Assembly: GCF_016863615.1 (NCBI RefSeq) | Contig: NZ_BOPF01000020.1 | Span: 1 to 64,000, forward strand | DNA length: 64,000 nt | Reading direction: 5' to 3' | Source: Virgisporangium aliadipatigenens | GTDB lineage: Bacteria; Actinomycetota; Actinomycetes; Mycobacteriales; Micromonosporaceae | Part shown: positions 52,354-60,094 of the stretch, one piece after another | Layout of the letters: every line of letters starts with the position of its first letter | Numbering within the stretch: the stretch's first letter is position 1 | Program-made: the position numbers and the translations under genes | The notes under the pieces: model-generated | Database searches by the model: none | Told to the model about the DNA's origin: nothing | What the model saw: the letters and a program-made list of their open reading frames with translations, nothing else

Positions 52354-53718
52354 GTGCGCTACGAACCGGTGCACTACACCATCGTCGCGATGGACGTGGC
52401 GAAGTCCGGCGGCCGCGACGACCAGTTGCAGATTCGCATGCGCGCCGACCTGCGCGCAGTCGTCGCGGAGACGCTGGCCCACCAGGGCCTGGACACCGCC
52501 GGCATCGCCCACGACGATCTCGGCGACGGGGTGCGCCTCATCGTGCCGGCCCGGGTGACGCCCGCGCTGCTGCTGGACCCGTTCGTGCCGCGACTGGTCG
52601 CCCGGCTGCGGGAGCATCGCAAGACGGCCGCCGACGCCGCCCGGCTGCGACTGCGGATGGCCGTCCACATGGGACTGCTGCACCGCGACGGCGACGGGTG
52701 GGCCGGCCGGCCGCTGGTCCACTGCGCGCGGCTGCTCGACGCCGGGCCGTTGCGGCGGGTGCTGACCGCCTCCGAACGGCCCGACCTCGCGGTGATCGTC
52801 TCCGACGACGTCTACGAGAAGGTCGTGCTGCACGGGTACGGCCTCGACCCGGACGCCTACACGCGGGTGGAGGTGGCCGAGAAAGAGACGACCGCCGCGG
52901 CGTGGGTGCACGTTCCCGGCTTCCCGACGCCGCCCGGCCTGGGCGACGAGGAAACCGTGCCGGTGCAACAGCGCCCCGCCGTCCCGATCGGGCCGCCGTC
53001 CGCGTCGCGCACACCGCACGCGCCCGGACGGTGGAGGACGCGATGGAAGGCGTTGCTCGCCCGCGACGCCGTCACCCACCGGTTCCACCATCCCGACCTG
53101 ACCGTGACGGTGCGCACCGGCGACCTCTTCGACGAGGACGCGCACCTCGTGGTCGGGTTCACCGACACCTTCGACACCTCGACCGCAGAGGACCGGATCA
53201 TCAGTTCCCGCACGGTGCAGGGCCAACTGGTGCACCGCCGGTACGGCGGGGACCACCGGCGGCTGGACCGGGAACTGCAGGCCGCGCTGGCCCGCCACGG
53301 ACCCGAGTCGTCGGAGAAGCGGGACGCCAAGCGGTGGGGCAAGCTCAGCCGGTTCCCGATCGGCACCGTGGCCGTGCTCGGCCGGCCGGACCGGCACGTG
53401 TTCGCGGTTGCCTACGCGCGCATGGGCAACGATCTCGTCGCACGTTCCACAGTGGACGGACTGTGGCTCAGCCTGTCCCGGCTCTGGGACGCGGTCTACG
53501 TGCACGGTGGGCGTCAGCCCGTCGCGATGCCGATCATCGGTTCGGGTCTGGCGCGCATCGACCAGCTCACCGCGCAGAACCTGCTCAAGCTCATCCTGCT
53601 GTCGTTCGTCGCCCGTTCGAGGGAGCTGCGCATCTGCCCCGAACTGCGGGTGCTGATCCGCCCGGGAGACCGTACGGTCGATCTCCGGGAGGTGCGCCAT
53701 TTCCTGCAGGGGCTGTAA
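52354..53718 (+). CDS. Nucleotidyl-cyclase-like/ThsA-macro domain fusion
   Basis: The 454-residue protein starts with a class III cyclase-like domain (about 6-190; VAMDVAKSGGRDD with Asp14 and DDLGDGVRL with Asp58, the two metal-binding positions) and ends in a ThsA-type macro domain (about 248-452; GDLFDEDAHLVVGFTDTF, TVQGQLVHRRYGGD, LLSFVARSREL). A Pro-rich linker (about 210-240) joins them. The macro domain would bind a signalling ADP-ribose derivative. The start at GTG 52354 was chosen by homology; the TIR gene ends 11 bases before. Whether the cyclase half is active is unknown. Confidence 0.75.
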   Translation: MRYEPVHYTIVAMDVAKSGGRDDQLQIRMRADLRAVVAETLAHQGLDTAGIAHDDLGDGVRLIVPARVTPALLLDPFVPRLVARLREHRKTAADAARLRLRMAVHMGLLHRDGDGWAGRPLVHCARLLDAGPLRRVLTASERPDLAVIVSDDVYEKVVLHGYGLDPDAYTRVEVAEKETTAAAWVHVPGFPTPPGLGDEETVPVQQRPAVPIGPPSASRTPHAPGRWRTRWKALLARDAVTHRFHHPDLTVTVRTGDLFDEDAHLVVGFTDTFDTSTAEDRIISSRTVQGQLVHRRYGGDHRRLDRELQAALARHGPESSEKRDAKRWGKLSRFPIGTVAVLGRPDRHVFAVAYARMGNDLVARSTVDGLWLSLSRLWDAVYVHGGRQPVAMPIIGSGLARIDQLTAQNLLKLILLSFVARSRELRICPELRVLIRPGDRTVDLREVRHFLQGL

Positions 53719-53721
53719 ACG

Positions 53722-54594
53722 TTGACACGCCCGCGCCGCGGCCTGCGCACGGTGTTCGGGACCGCGCGAGGGCTGCGGACGTTCGCCACGAACGCGCTCG
53801 TCGCCTTCGGGCTGGCGTCCACCTCCGTGCAACTCGTCGGCCAACTGCTGCCCGACGTGACCGTCGATCCGGCGTGGTTCTTCGGCGGAACGGCCGTGAG
53901 CTGCGTCGTCTGGGGGTTGGTGCGCGCGTACCCGCGCACACACGTGCGCCGCGAACTGCGCCGGCCGGAAGTCGCGATCACGGTGTCGGTCGGGGACCTG
54001 ATCGGGCTCGACACCGACATCGCCGTCGGGTTCAGCGACACCTTCGACACCTCGACCGACGACGACCTGCCGATCAACCGCGACAGCCTGCAGGGCCAAT
54101 TGTTGGCGCGCGGGTACGGCGGCGACGCGGCCGCGCTCGACGCCGCCCTCGGCACCGCGCTGGCGGACGTCGGGCCGATCGCCCGGGAGACCCGGCGGGA
54201 CAGGCCCGTCGGCAAGCTGGAGCGCTACCCGCTGGGAACGGTGGCCGTCCTGCGCAACGGGGGGCGGCGCGTCTACGCCGTGGCGTACAGCCGGATGGAC
54301 AACGCCTGCGTGGCCCGCTCCAGCGTCACCGGCATCTGGCTGAGCCTCGACAGCCTATGGGAGGCGGTGGACCGCCACGGCCAGCGTGGCCCGTTGGCGA
54401 TTCCGGTGATGGGACCGGTCCTCGCCCGCGTCGACACACTGCCGCCGGAAAGCCTGCTCAAGATGACGCTGCTGTCGTTCGTCGCGCGTTCGCGGCAGAG
54501 CGTCGTGTGCCACGAACTGCGGGTGGTGATCCGTCCCGACGACGCGGAACGCATCGACTTCCTGGAGGTGGCGGCGTTTCTCAGAGGCCTGTGA
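53722..54594 (+). CDS. Two-TM ThsA-macro effector (type II Thoeris-like)
   Basis: The 290-residue protein has two membrane helices (about 22-44 and 52-70) and a C-terminal ThsA-type macro domain (about 84-288) paralogous to that of the preceding gene (GFSDTFDTST, QGQLLARGYGGD, LSFVARSR). This TM-TM-macro arrangement is that of type II Thoeris effectors, which respond to a histidine-ADP-ribose signal. It would damage the membrane when activated. The TTG at 53722 is the most upstream start three bases after the previous stop; GTG 53752 is an alternative. Confidence 0.8.
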   Translation: MTRPRRGLRTVFGTARGLRTFATNALVAFGLASTSVQLVGQLLPDVTVDPAWFFGGTAVSCVVWGLVRAYPRTHVRRELRRPEVAITVSVGDLIGLDTDIAVGFSDTFDTSTDDDLPINRDSLQGQLLARGYGGDAAALDAALGTALADVGPIARETRRDRPVGKLERYPLGTVAVLRNGGRRVYAVAYSRMDNACVARSSVTGIWLSLDSLWEAVDRHGQRGPLAIPVMGPVLARVDTLPPESLLKMTLLSFVARSRQSVVCHELRVVIRPDDAERIDFLEVAAFLRGL

Positions 54595-56359
54595 CACGCA
54601 CCGGGTTCTCCATGGCGGCCTCCGCGTGCCGGACGGCGTTCATCGCCTCGCGGTAGCGGCGCACCAGGTCCGCGTGCCCGAGTGCCGCCAACGCGTCGAG
54701 GCGCGCCGTGTCGCGTTCCAGCGCGAGGCTCAGCATCACCGCCCGGCCGGTCTCGACGGCCGCCACCGCCTGCTGTGCACGACCGGCCGCCGCCGCCGCG
54801 TAGCCGGCCCGGGCCGCCAACTGGTCGCTGCGCCGCTTCAGCGCCGCCTCGCTGTGTGCCCGGTCCAACTGCGCGGCCGTCAGCCGGTAGAGGGCCGTCA
54901 CCGCCGACCCGAGCGCCTCCGCCGCCGACGGGAACATCCGCCGCCGCCAGGCCCACTCGCCCCAGTACAGTGCGGCGTCGTACCTCCACGTCCCGGTCTG
55001 CTGCGCCTGCGCGGCCACCCTGCCCTGCGCGTCGGCCCGCCGCACGTCGTCCGGATCGCCGGTGCAGTCCGCCCGCATCATCAGGGCGATGGCGAGGCGC
55101 GCCTGCGTGACCGCGTGCGAACCGGTCCCCTCGGCCTGCAGGGTCAGCAGGCGGCGGTAGACCGACACGGCCTCGTCGATGTCATCCGCGCCGAGATCCC
55201 GCTGCGACCGCACGAGCAGCCCGTCGGCGAAGCTCTGCATGAAGGCGTCGCGGGCGGTCTCGTGGAAGTCGCTGCTGTCCACGACGGACCGGAGCAGGCG
55301 CAGCCCCTCGTCGAGGTCGTCGGCGCGGGCGACATCCGTCTGCGCCCGGTCGAGCAGGCACGCGCCGAGTCCCGCCTCCACATGCGGTCGGAACCTCGTA
55401 CCGGGCAGGGTCATCGCCTCCTCCAGCAGCCGGATCGCCTCGTGGAGGTCGTCGTCGGCACCGGCCACCGACGACAGCCGCCGGTGTCGAGAACGGTTCT
55501 GCAGCATGGTCGCCAGCATCGTCAGCAGGCTGGAGCGGTCCGGGTCCCACCGCTCACGGGCCTCCACCGACGCGCGCAGCTGATCGATGGTGCGGTCGAG
55601 ACCGCTGAGATCGCCGTGCACGAGTGCCTCGACGTTGTCGGCCACCGCATCGGCGGCGCCTTCCCTGAGATAGCGGTAGGGCCCCGGCGTTCGGCCGTCC
55701 GGCGTACCCGCCCGCACCTCGGCGACGGCGTACTGATCCGGCGAGTCCATCGCCCGCGTCATGAGGTCGATCTGCTTGCGCATGTCGCGGACGCGGTTCA
55801 GCCCGGCCATGAACGGAACCGGCAGGTCGGGGTCCATGCCGTCGAGCAACTCCGCCGAGCGGCGCAGGTCGGCCGCGCCGTCGCGCCGCAGACGTGCCCG
55901 GACGAGGAGAACCAACGACAGGTGCATCCGGGCGAGGACGTTCGTCTCCGAACCGGGCGGCGTCGTCGTCAGCAGTTCCTCCGTGAGCCGTACCGCCTCG
56001 TCCAGATCGGCGTCGCCGCTGCCGGCGAAATGGCGAGCCGTCCGGGCGGCCGCGGCCTGCACCGTCAGCATGCCGTGGATCTGCGTGCCCGGACGCAACA
56101 TCGGGAGCCTGTGGTCGAGAATTCCGATCGCGCGGTCGATCGCGTCGCGTTCCTGCGCGGCGACCAACGCGTTGACGAGGGCGGACTCGGCCTGCGCGAT
56201 CTGCGGGTGATGCGCCGGAATCGCACGCACCGCCGACTCGAACAGCCGCGTCGCTTCCGCAAGCTGCGCGGGGTCGCCCGTCTGTTGGAACGACATCAGC
56301 AGCGCCTGTGCCCGCTCGAACGTCGCGGCGACATCGGAACCCGGTCCCGTGGGATACAT
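54581..56359 (-). CDS. TPR protein, detached half of a TPR-CHAT protease
   Basis: The 592-residue protein consists of tetratricopeptide-like helical repeats (for example LAEATRLFESAVRAI, LDEAVRLTEELL, IDEAVSVYRRLL). Its C-terminal part (AVETGRAVMLSLALERDTARLDAL) is the segment that in fused proteins leads into the CHAT domain, but here the gene stops shortly after. The CHAT part is encoded by the divergent gene at 56515. GGGAGG precedes the ATG. It is the only gene of the conflict locus on the minus strand before the vWA operon and overlaps the macro gene end by 14 bases. Confidence 0.8.
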   Translation of the reverse strand: MYPTGPGSDVAATFERAQALLMSFQQTGDPAQLAEATRLFESAVRAIPAHHPQIAQAESALVNALVAAQERDAIDRAIGILDHRLPMLRPGTQIHGMLTVQAAAARTARHFAGSGDADLDEAVRLTEELLTTTPPGSETNVLARMHLSLVLLVRARLRRDGAADLRRSAELLDGMDPDLPVPFMAGLNRVRDMRKQIDLMTRAMDSPDQYAVAEVRAGTPDGRTPGPYRYLREGAADAVADNVEALVHGDLSGLDRTIDQLRASVEARERWDPDRSSLLTMLATMLQNRSRHRRLSSVAGADDDLHEAIRLLEEAMTLPGTRFRPHVEAGLGACLLDRAQTDVARADDLDEGLRLLRSVVDSSDFHETARDAFMQSFADGLLVRSQRDLGADDIDEAVSVYRRLLTLQAEGTGSHAVTQARLAIALMMRADCTGDPDDVRRADAQGRVAAQAQQTGTWRYDAALYWGEWAWRRRMFPSAAEALGSAVTALYRLTAAQLDRAHSEAALKRRSDQLAARAGYAAAAAGRAQQAVAAVETGRAVMLSLALERDTARLDALAALGHADLVRRYREAMNAVRHAEAAMENPVRVTGL

Positions 56360-56514
56360 CGTCGACCTCCCGACGGCAATCGTGGGACACCCACCGATCG
56401 GACACCACCGTCCGAAAGGATCGCCGGCCGGCACGGTCGGCTGCGAGAAAATCACCGTACGTCGACCCCCGCAGGAGCGGGCCGCGCTCTCCGCCACGGG
56501 TAACGTCTGCGTCG

Positions 56515-57807
56515 ATGACTACCGCGCAGGAACGTGAGGATCTCCGTGCCGCGCGCCGTGTTCTCGACGGCGTGGTCGGTGAGATCAGAAACGTCGACGG
56601 GTTCGCGGACTTCGGTACCGCGCCGACCTTCGCCGAGGTGGCCGCGGCGGCGAACACGCTGCCGGTGGTGTATCTGGCGCCGTCCGACGCCGGTGGGTGT
56701 GCGCTCGTCGTTCGCAACCGGGGCGCGCGTTCGGTGACCCTTCCGCTGTTGACGATCGATGCCACCCGCGCACGGGTACGCGACTATTTCGCCGCCTACG
56801 AACGCTTCCGTGAAAGCGTCGGAAAACCCGACGAGCGGGAAACGACCCGACGGTGGCACCACGCGCTCGACGAGCTCACCCGCTGGTTGTGGGACTCGGT
56901 CGTCGAACCGCTGCTGCCGGCCGTGCGCGGCACACCCGACCTGTGTCTCGTCCCCTGTGGACCGTTGGTGCCGTTGCCGGTGCACGCCGCCTGGAAGCCG
57001 GACCCGGCACGACCCACGGGCCGGGTGTACTTCGCCGACCTGTTCGCGGTGAGCTACGTTCCCAACGCGCGCAGCCTCGCCGCCACCCGCCACGCCGCAC
57101 GGCGCCGCCCGCCGCAGCGCCTGCTCGCGGTCGGTGACGTCGATCCCGGCGACCCGGGCGCCCCGTCGATGCGCGCGGAGGCGACCGCGGCCGCGGCGGC
57201 GTTCCCGTCGAAGACGGTGCTCCTCGGCGACGAGGCCACCCCGCGGGCGCTGGAGGCGCGCATCGCCGCGGCCGACATCCTGCACCTGTGCTGTCACGGT
57301 CGCGCCGATCTGACCCAACCGCTGCGCAGCCACCTGCGGCTGGCGGGCGCGAGCCGGCTGAGCGTCGCCGACATTCTGCGGATGCGCATGCCGACCCGGC
57401 TGGCGGTGCTCTCGGCCTGCGAGACGTTCCTGTCCGGTGCCGAGCTGCCCGACGAGATGGTGGGCCTGCCGAGCGCGCTCCTACAGGCCGGTACCGCCGG
57501 CGTCATCGCGTCGATGTGGCTGGTCGACGGCGCGCTCAGCGTCGCGCTGACGACACGGTTCTACCGGATGTTCGCGGGTGGGAGCAGGCCGCCGGCGGTC
57601 GCGCTCCAGGCGGCGCAGCGGTGGGTCCGGGACACCACCAACGCCGAGAAGGAACAGGCCTGGCAGGCCGCGCTCGACAAGGGCGAGGACTGGCTGCCGC
57701 CGGCGACCGGCTCCTATCTGCTGTCCACTGTGGAGTTCGAGGATCCGGTGGAGCGGCGGTACGCGGCACCGCACCACTGGGCGAGTTTCTCCTTCACGGG
57801 CGGCTGA
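56515..57807 (+). CDS. CHAT-domain cysteine protease (first)
   Basis: The 430-residue protein is a caspase-like CHAT protease with dyad His261 (LHLCCHGRAD) and Cys302 (LSACET). The N-terminal region (REDLRAARRVLDGVVGEIRNV and VVYLAPSDAGG) is the linker that usually follows TPR repeats, which are here in the gene on the other strand. Late segments (DEMVGLPSALLQAGTAGVIASMW) are typical of CHAT. It would cleave a host or partner protein when triggered. Divergent from the TPR gene with a 155-base gap. Confidence 0.9.
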   Translation: MTTAQEREDLRAARRVLDGVVGEIRNVDGFADFGTAPTFAEVAAAANTLPVVYLAPSDAGGCALVVRNRGARSVTLPLLTIDATRARVRDYFAAYERFRESVGKPDERETTRRWHHALDELTRWLWDSVVEPLLPAVRGTPDLCLVPCGPLVPLPVHAAWKPDPARPTGRVYFADLFAVSYVPNARSLAATRHAARRRPPQRLLAVGDVDPGDPGAPSMRAEATAAAAAFPSKTVLLGDEATPRALEARIAAADILHLCCHGRADLTQPLRSHLRLAGASRLSVADILRMRMPTRLAVLSACETFLSGAELPDEMVGLPSALLQAGTAGVIASMWLVDGALSVALTTRFYRMFAGGSRPPAVALQAAQRWVRDTTNAEKEQAWQAALDKGEDWLPPATGSYLLSTVEFEDPVERRYAAPHHWASFSFTGG

Positions 57808-57810
57808 GCC

Positions 57811-59499
57811 GTGGAGGGCTGGTGGCGACAGCAGGCGGTGGCGCTTCGCGCGCACCTCGTGGAGCTGGTCGGTGCCGAGCGGGCCACCGAGGTGGACCGG
57901 CGGATCGTCGAGGCCCTGGCGCTGCCGGACGAGGCGCTGGAACCCTTGCTGCGCAGGCTGTTGCGGCAGTACCCGGCGATCTGGGCGTGGCTGGCGAAGC
58001 GGCGCGACGCAGGTCCCGTGTACCGCGGCGACGAGGGCGACTCCGCGTTGCCGTCGACGGCCTCGTACCACCTCGTCGCCGACCTGCCCGAACGCCACCC
58101 GGTCGGACGCGCGCTGCCCGTGCAGGTGGCGATCCTGCGCGACCCTGACGGCTACCGTTCCGCCGCGCTGCCGTTGACGGTGCCGCCGGAGGGCGTGACG
58201 GTGACGCTGATGCTCTCCGCGCCGACGCTCAGCGTCGCGAGCGACCTCGTGCAGCACGTGCGGGTCCTGCCGGGTGCCGACTCCCCGTGGGCCTACTTCG
58301 AGGTCTGGGCCACGGTGCCGGAACAGCACCGGTTGCGCCTGCGCGCCTACGTGGGCGGCACGTTCCTGGCCGAACTGAGCGTGCAACTGACCGCCACCGC
58401 CGGCGGCCTCTCGACCGGTCACCGGTACAGCACGCCGATCGGGCTCGCGACGCACCCCGACGGCGCCGTGACGCTGGAGGTGGTCCAGGAGCTGAACAGT
58501 TACCGGTTCGTGCTCACGGGCGGCGGCGACATCGTGGAGGCGCTCGGCCCCGATCGGACCACCGGCCGGGTCGAGCTGCCGCACGTGCTGGCCGAACTCG
58601 ACCACGCCGTCAACGGCGCATACGGCGGCGACGCGCACCTGGTTCGCAATCACGTGCGCAACACCGGCGCCTGGCTGTGGAGCGAGGTGATGCCGGCCGC
58701 GATCCGGGAACGCTTCTGGCACCTGCTGCCCCGGATGCGCTCCTTCGTGGTGGCGACCGGCCTCGACACGGTGCCCTGGGAGCTGATGCTGCCGAGCGAC
58801 GAGCACCGGTCGGGTGCGGATTTTCTCGCCGACCTCGTGCCGGTGGTGCGCCGCGCGCCGGCCCAGGGCGCCGTGCGCGGCCTGCCGTTGGGCGAACGGC
58901 AATACCTCGCGCAGGATGACGCGCCGGCCGGTGCGCGGGCCGAGATCGAGGCCGTCCGACGGATCTTCGGCGACGACCCGGCCGCGCCGGCCCTGAGCAG
59001 CCTGCGCGAGCTCGTGGAGGTCCTGGAGTCGCGCCGGTTCGGGCTGCTGCACCTGGCCTGCCACGCCGGCTCCCGGGACGGCTGGGCCTCGATCGCCCTG
59101 CCGGACGGCGAACTGGCGCCGCTGCTGCTGTCCCACGCGGCCGCCACGCGTGCGTTCCGGGAACGGGCACCGCTGGTGTTCCTCAACGCGTGCCGCAGTG
59201 CCCCGTCGTCGCCGGAGAACGCCGCGATCGCCGGCTGGGCGCGGGTGTTCATGGCCGCCGGCGCGGGAGCCTTCGTCGGTTCCATGTGGACGGTGCGCTC
59301 GGATCTCGCCGCCGTGTTCGCGGACGCGTTCTACCGGGCGTTCACGACATCGAACGTGACGCTCGGACAGGCCACCCAGCGCGCCCGTGCGGAGATCCGC
59401 GGCCACGGGTACGACCCGACCTGGCTCTCCTACGCGGTGTGGGGCGAACCGAACGCGACGTTCAGCGGCGCCGCCCGCGCCGGCCGGCAAGCGTTCTGA
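57811..59499 (+). CDS. CHAT-domain protease with N-terminal unknown domains (second)
   Basis: The 562-residue protein has a helical N-terminus (1-75), a beta-rich middle region (about 105-200, LPVQVAILRDPDGYRSAALPL) and a C-terminal CHAT domain with His418 (LLHLACHAGS) and Cys461 (FLNACRSA). The GTG start lies three bases after the first CHAT gene. It might be a zymogen or a substrate of the other protease. Its end overlaps the convergent vWA gene by 38 bases. Confidence 0.85.
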   Translation: MEGWWRQQAVALRAHLVELVGAERATEVDRRIVEALALPDEALEPLLRRLLRQYPAIWAWLAKRRDAGPVYRGDEGDSALPSTASYHLVADLPERHPVGRALPVQVAILRDPDGYRSAALPLTVPPEGVTVTLMLSAPTLSVASDLVQHVRVLPGADSPWAYFEVWATVPEQHRLRLRAYVGGTFLAELSVQLTATAGGLSTGHRYSTPIGLATHPDGAVTLEVVQELNSYRFVLTGGGDIVEALGPDRTTGRVELPHVLAELDHAVNGAYGGDAHLVRNHVRNTGAWLWSEVMPAAIRERFWHLLPRMRSFVVATGLDTVPWELMLPSDEHRSGADFLADLVPVVRRAPAQGAVRGLPLGERQYLAQDDAPAGARAEIEAVRRIFGDDPAAPALSSLRELVEVLESRRFGLLHLACHAGSRDGWASIALPDGELAPLLLSHAAATRAFRERAPLVFLNACRSAPSSPENAAIAGWARVFMAAGAGAFVGSMWTVRSDLAAVFADAFYRAFTTSNVTLGQATQRARAEIRGHGYDPTWLSYAVWGEPNATFSGAARAGRQAF

Positions 59500-60091
59500 C
59501 CATCGAGGCCACTCCGGCGGCGATCTCCCGCTCGGAGGCGACGACCGTCTCGCCCGGCGCGTCGACGTCTGTCGCGATGAGCCGCAGCCGGGCGGCCGAC
59601 TCCTCGCCAAGGCCGCGCACGATGATGCGGATCCCCCGTTCGGCGGCGCGTCGCGCGGCCCGCTGCGCCGCCTCGACCGGACCGATCTCGCCGTCGCCGA
59701 AGACGGCCATGACCCGATCGCCGCTCAACTCGCCGAGTTCGGCGATGCCGCGTTCCAGCGTGGGCGTGACGTTGGTGCCGCCACGGGCGGCCGCCTCCCG
59801 CAGGGTCCGCAGCATCCGCGTCGGCTCGCGGGACAGCGGCACGAACGTGTGCACGCCGTGGTTCCACAGCACGAGCCCGATCTCGTAGTGCGCGGCGACG
59901 GCCTCGGCCACGAACCGCTCCGCGCCCGCCACCGCGTGATGCAGCCGGCCGGACATGGAGCCGCTGACGTCGATGCACAGGAGCACCTTGCCGATGAACG
60001 GTGCCTGCACGGCCGCGAGATGCCGACCGGGCGGGCTCTGCGTGACACCGACTCCCGTGTAGTCGCGACGGATCCAGGTGGACACGGGCAC
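59462..60091 (-). CDS. vWA-domain protein
   Basis: This 209-residue protein is a single von Willebrand A domain with an intact MIDAS: Asp41-x-Ser43-x-Ser45 (DVSGSM), Thr in GGTNVTP and Asp in FGDGEIG. It would bind a divalent metal and a protein ligand. It lies three bases after the Hsp70 gene in the same operon; vWA, Hsp70 and a GTPase together recall actinobacterial NTP-dependent conflict systems. It is intracellular, without a signal peptide. Confidence 0.85.
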   Translation of the reverse strand: MPVSTWIRRDYTGVGVTQSPPGRHLAAVQAPFIGKVLLCIDVSGSMSGRLHHAVAGAERFVAEAVAAHYEIGLVLWNHGVHTFVPLSREPTRMLRTLREAAARGGTNVTPTLERGIAELGELSGDRVMAVFGDGEIGPVEAAQRAARRAAERGIRIIVRGLGEESAARLRLIATDVDAPGETVVASEREIAAGVASMVRTLAGRRGRRR

Positions 60092-60094
60092 CCC

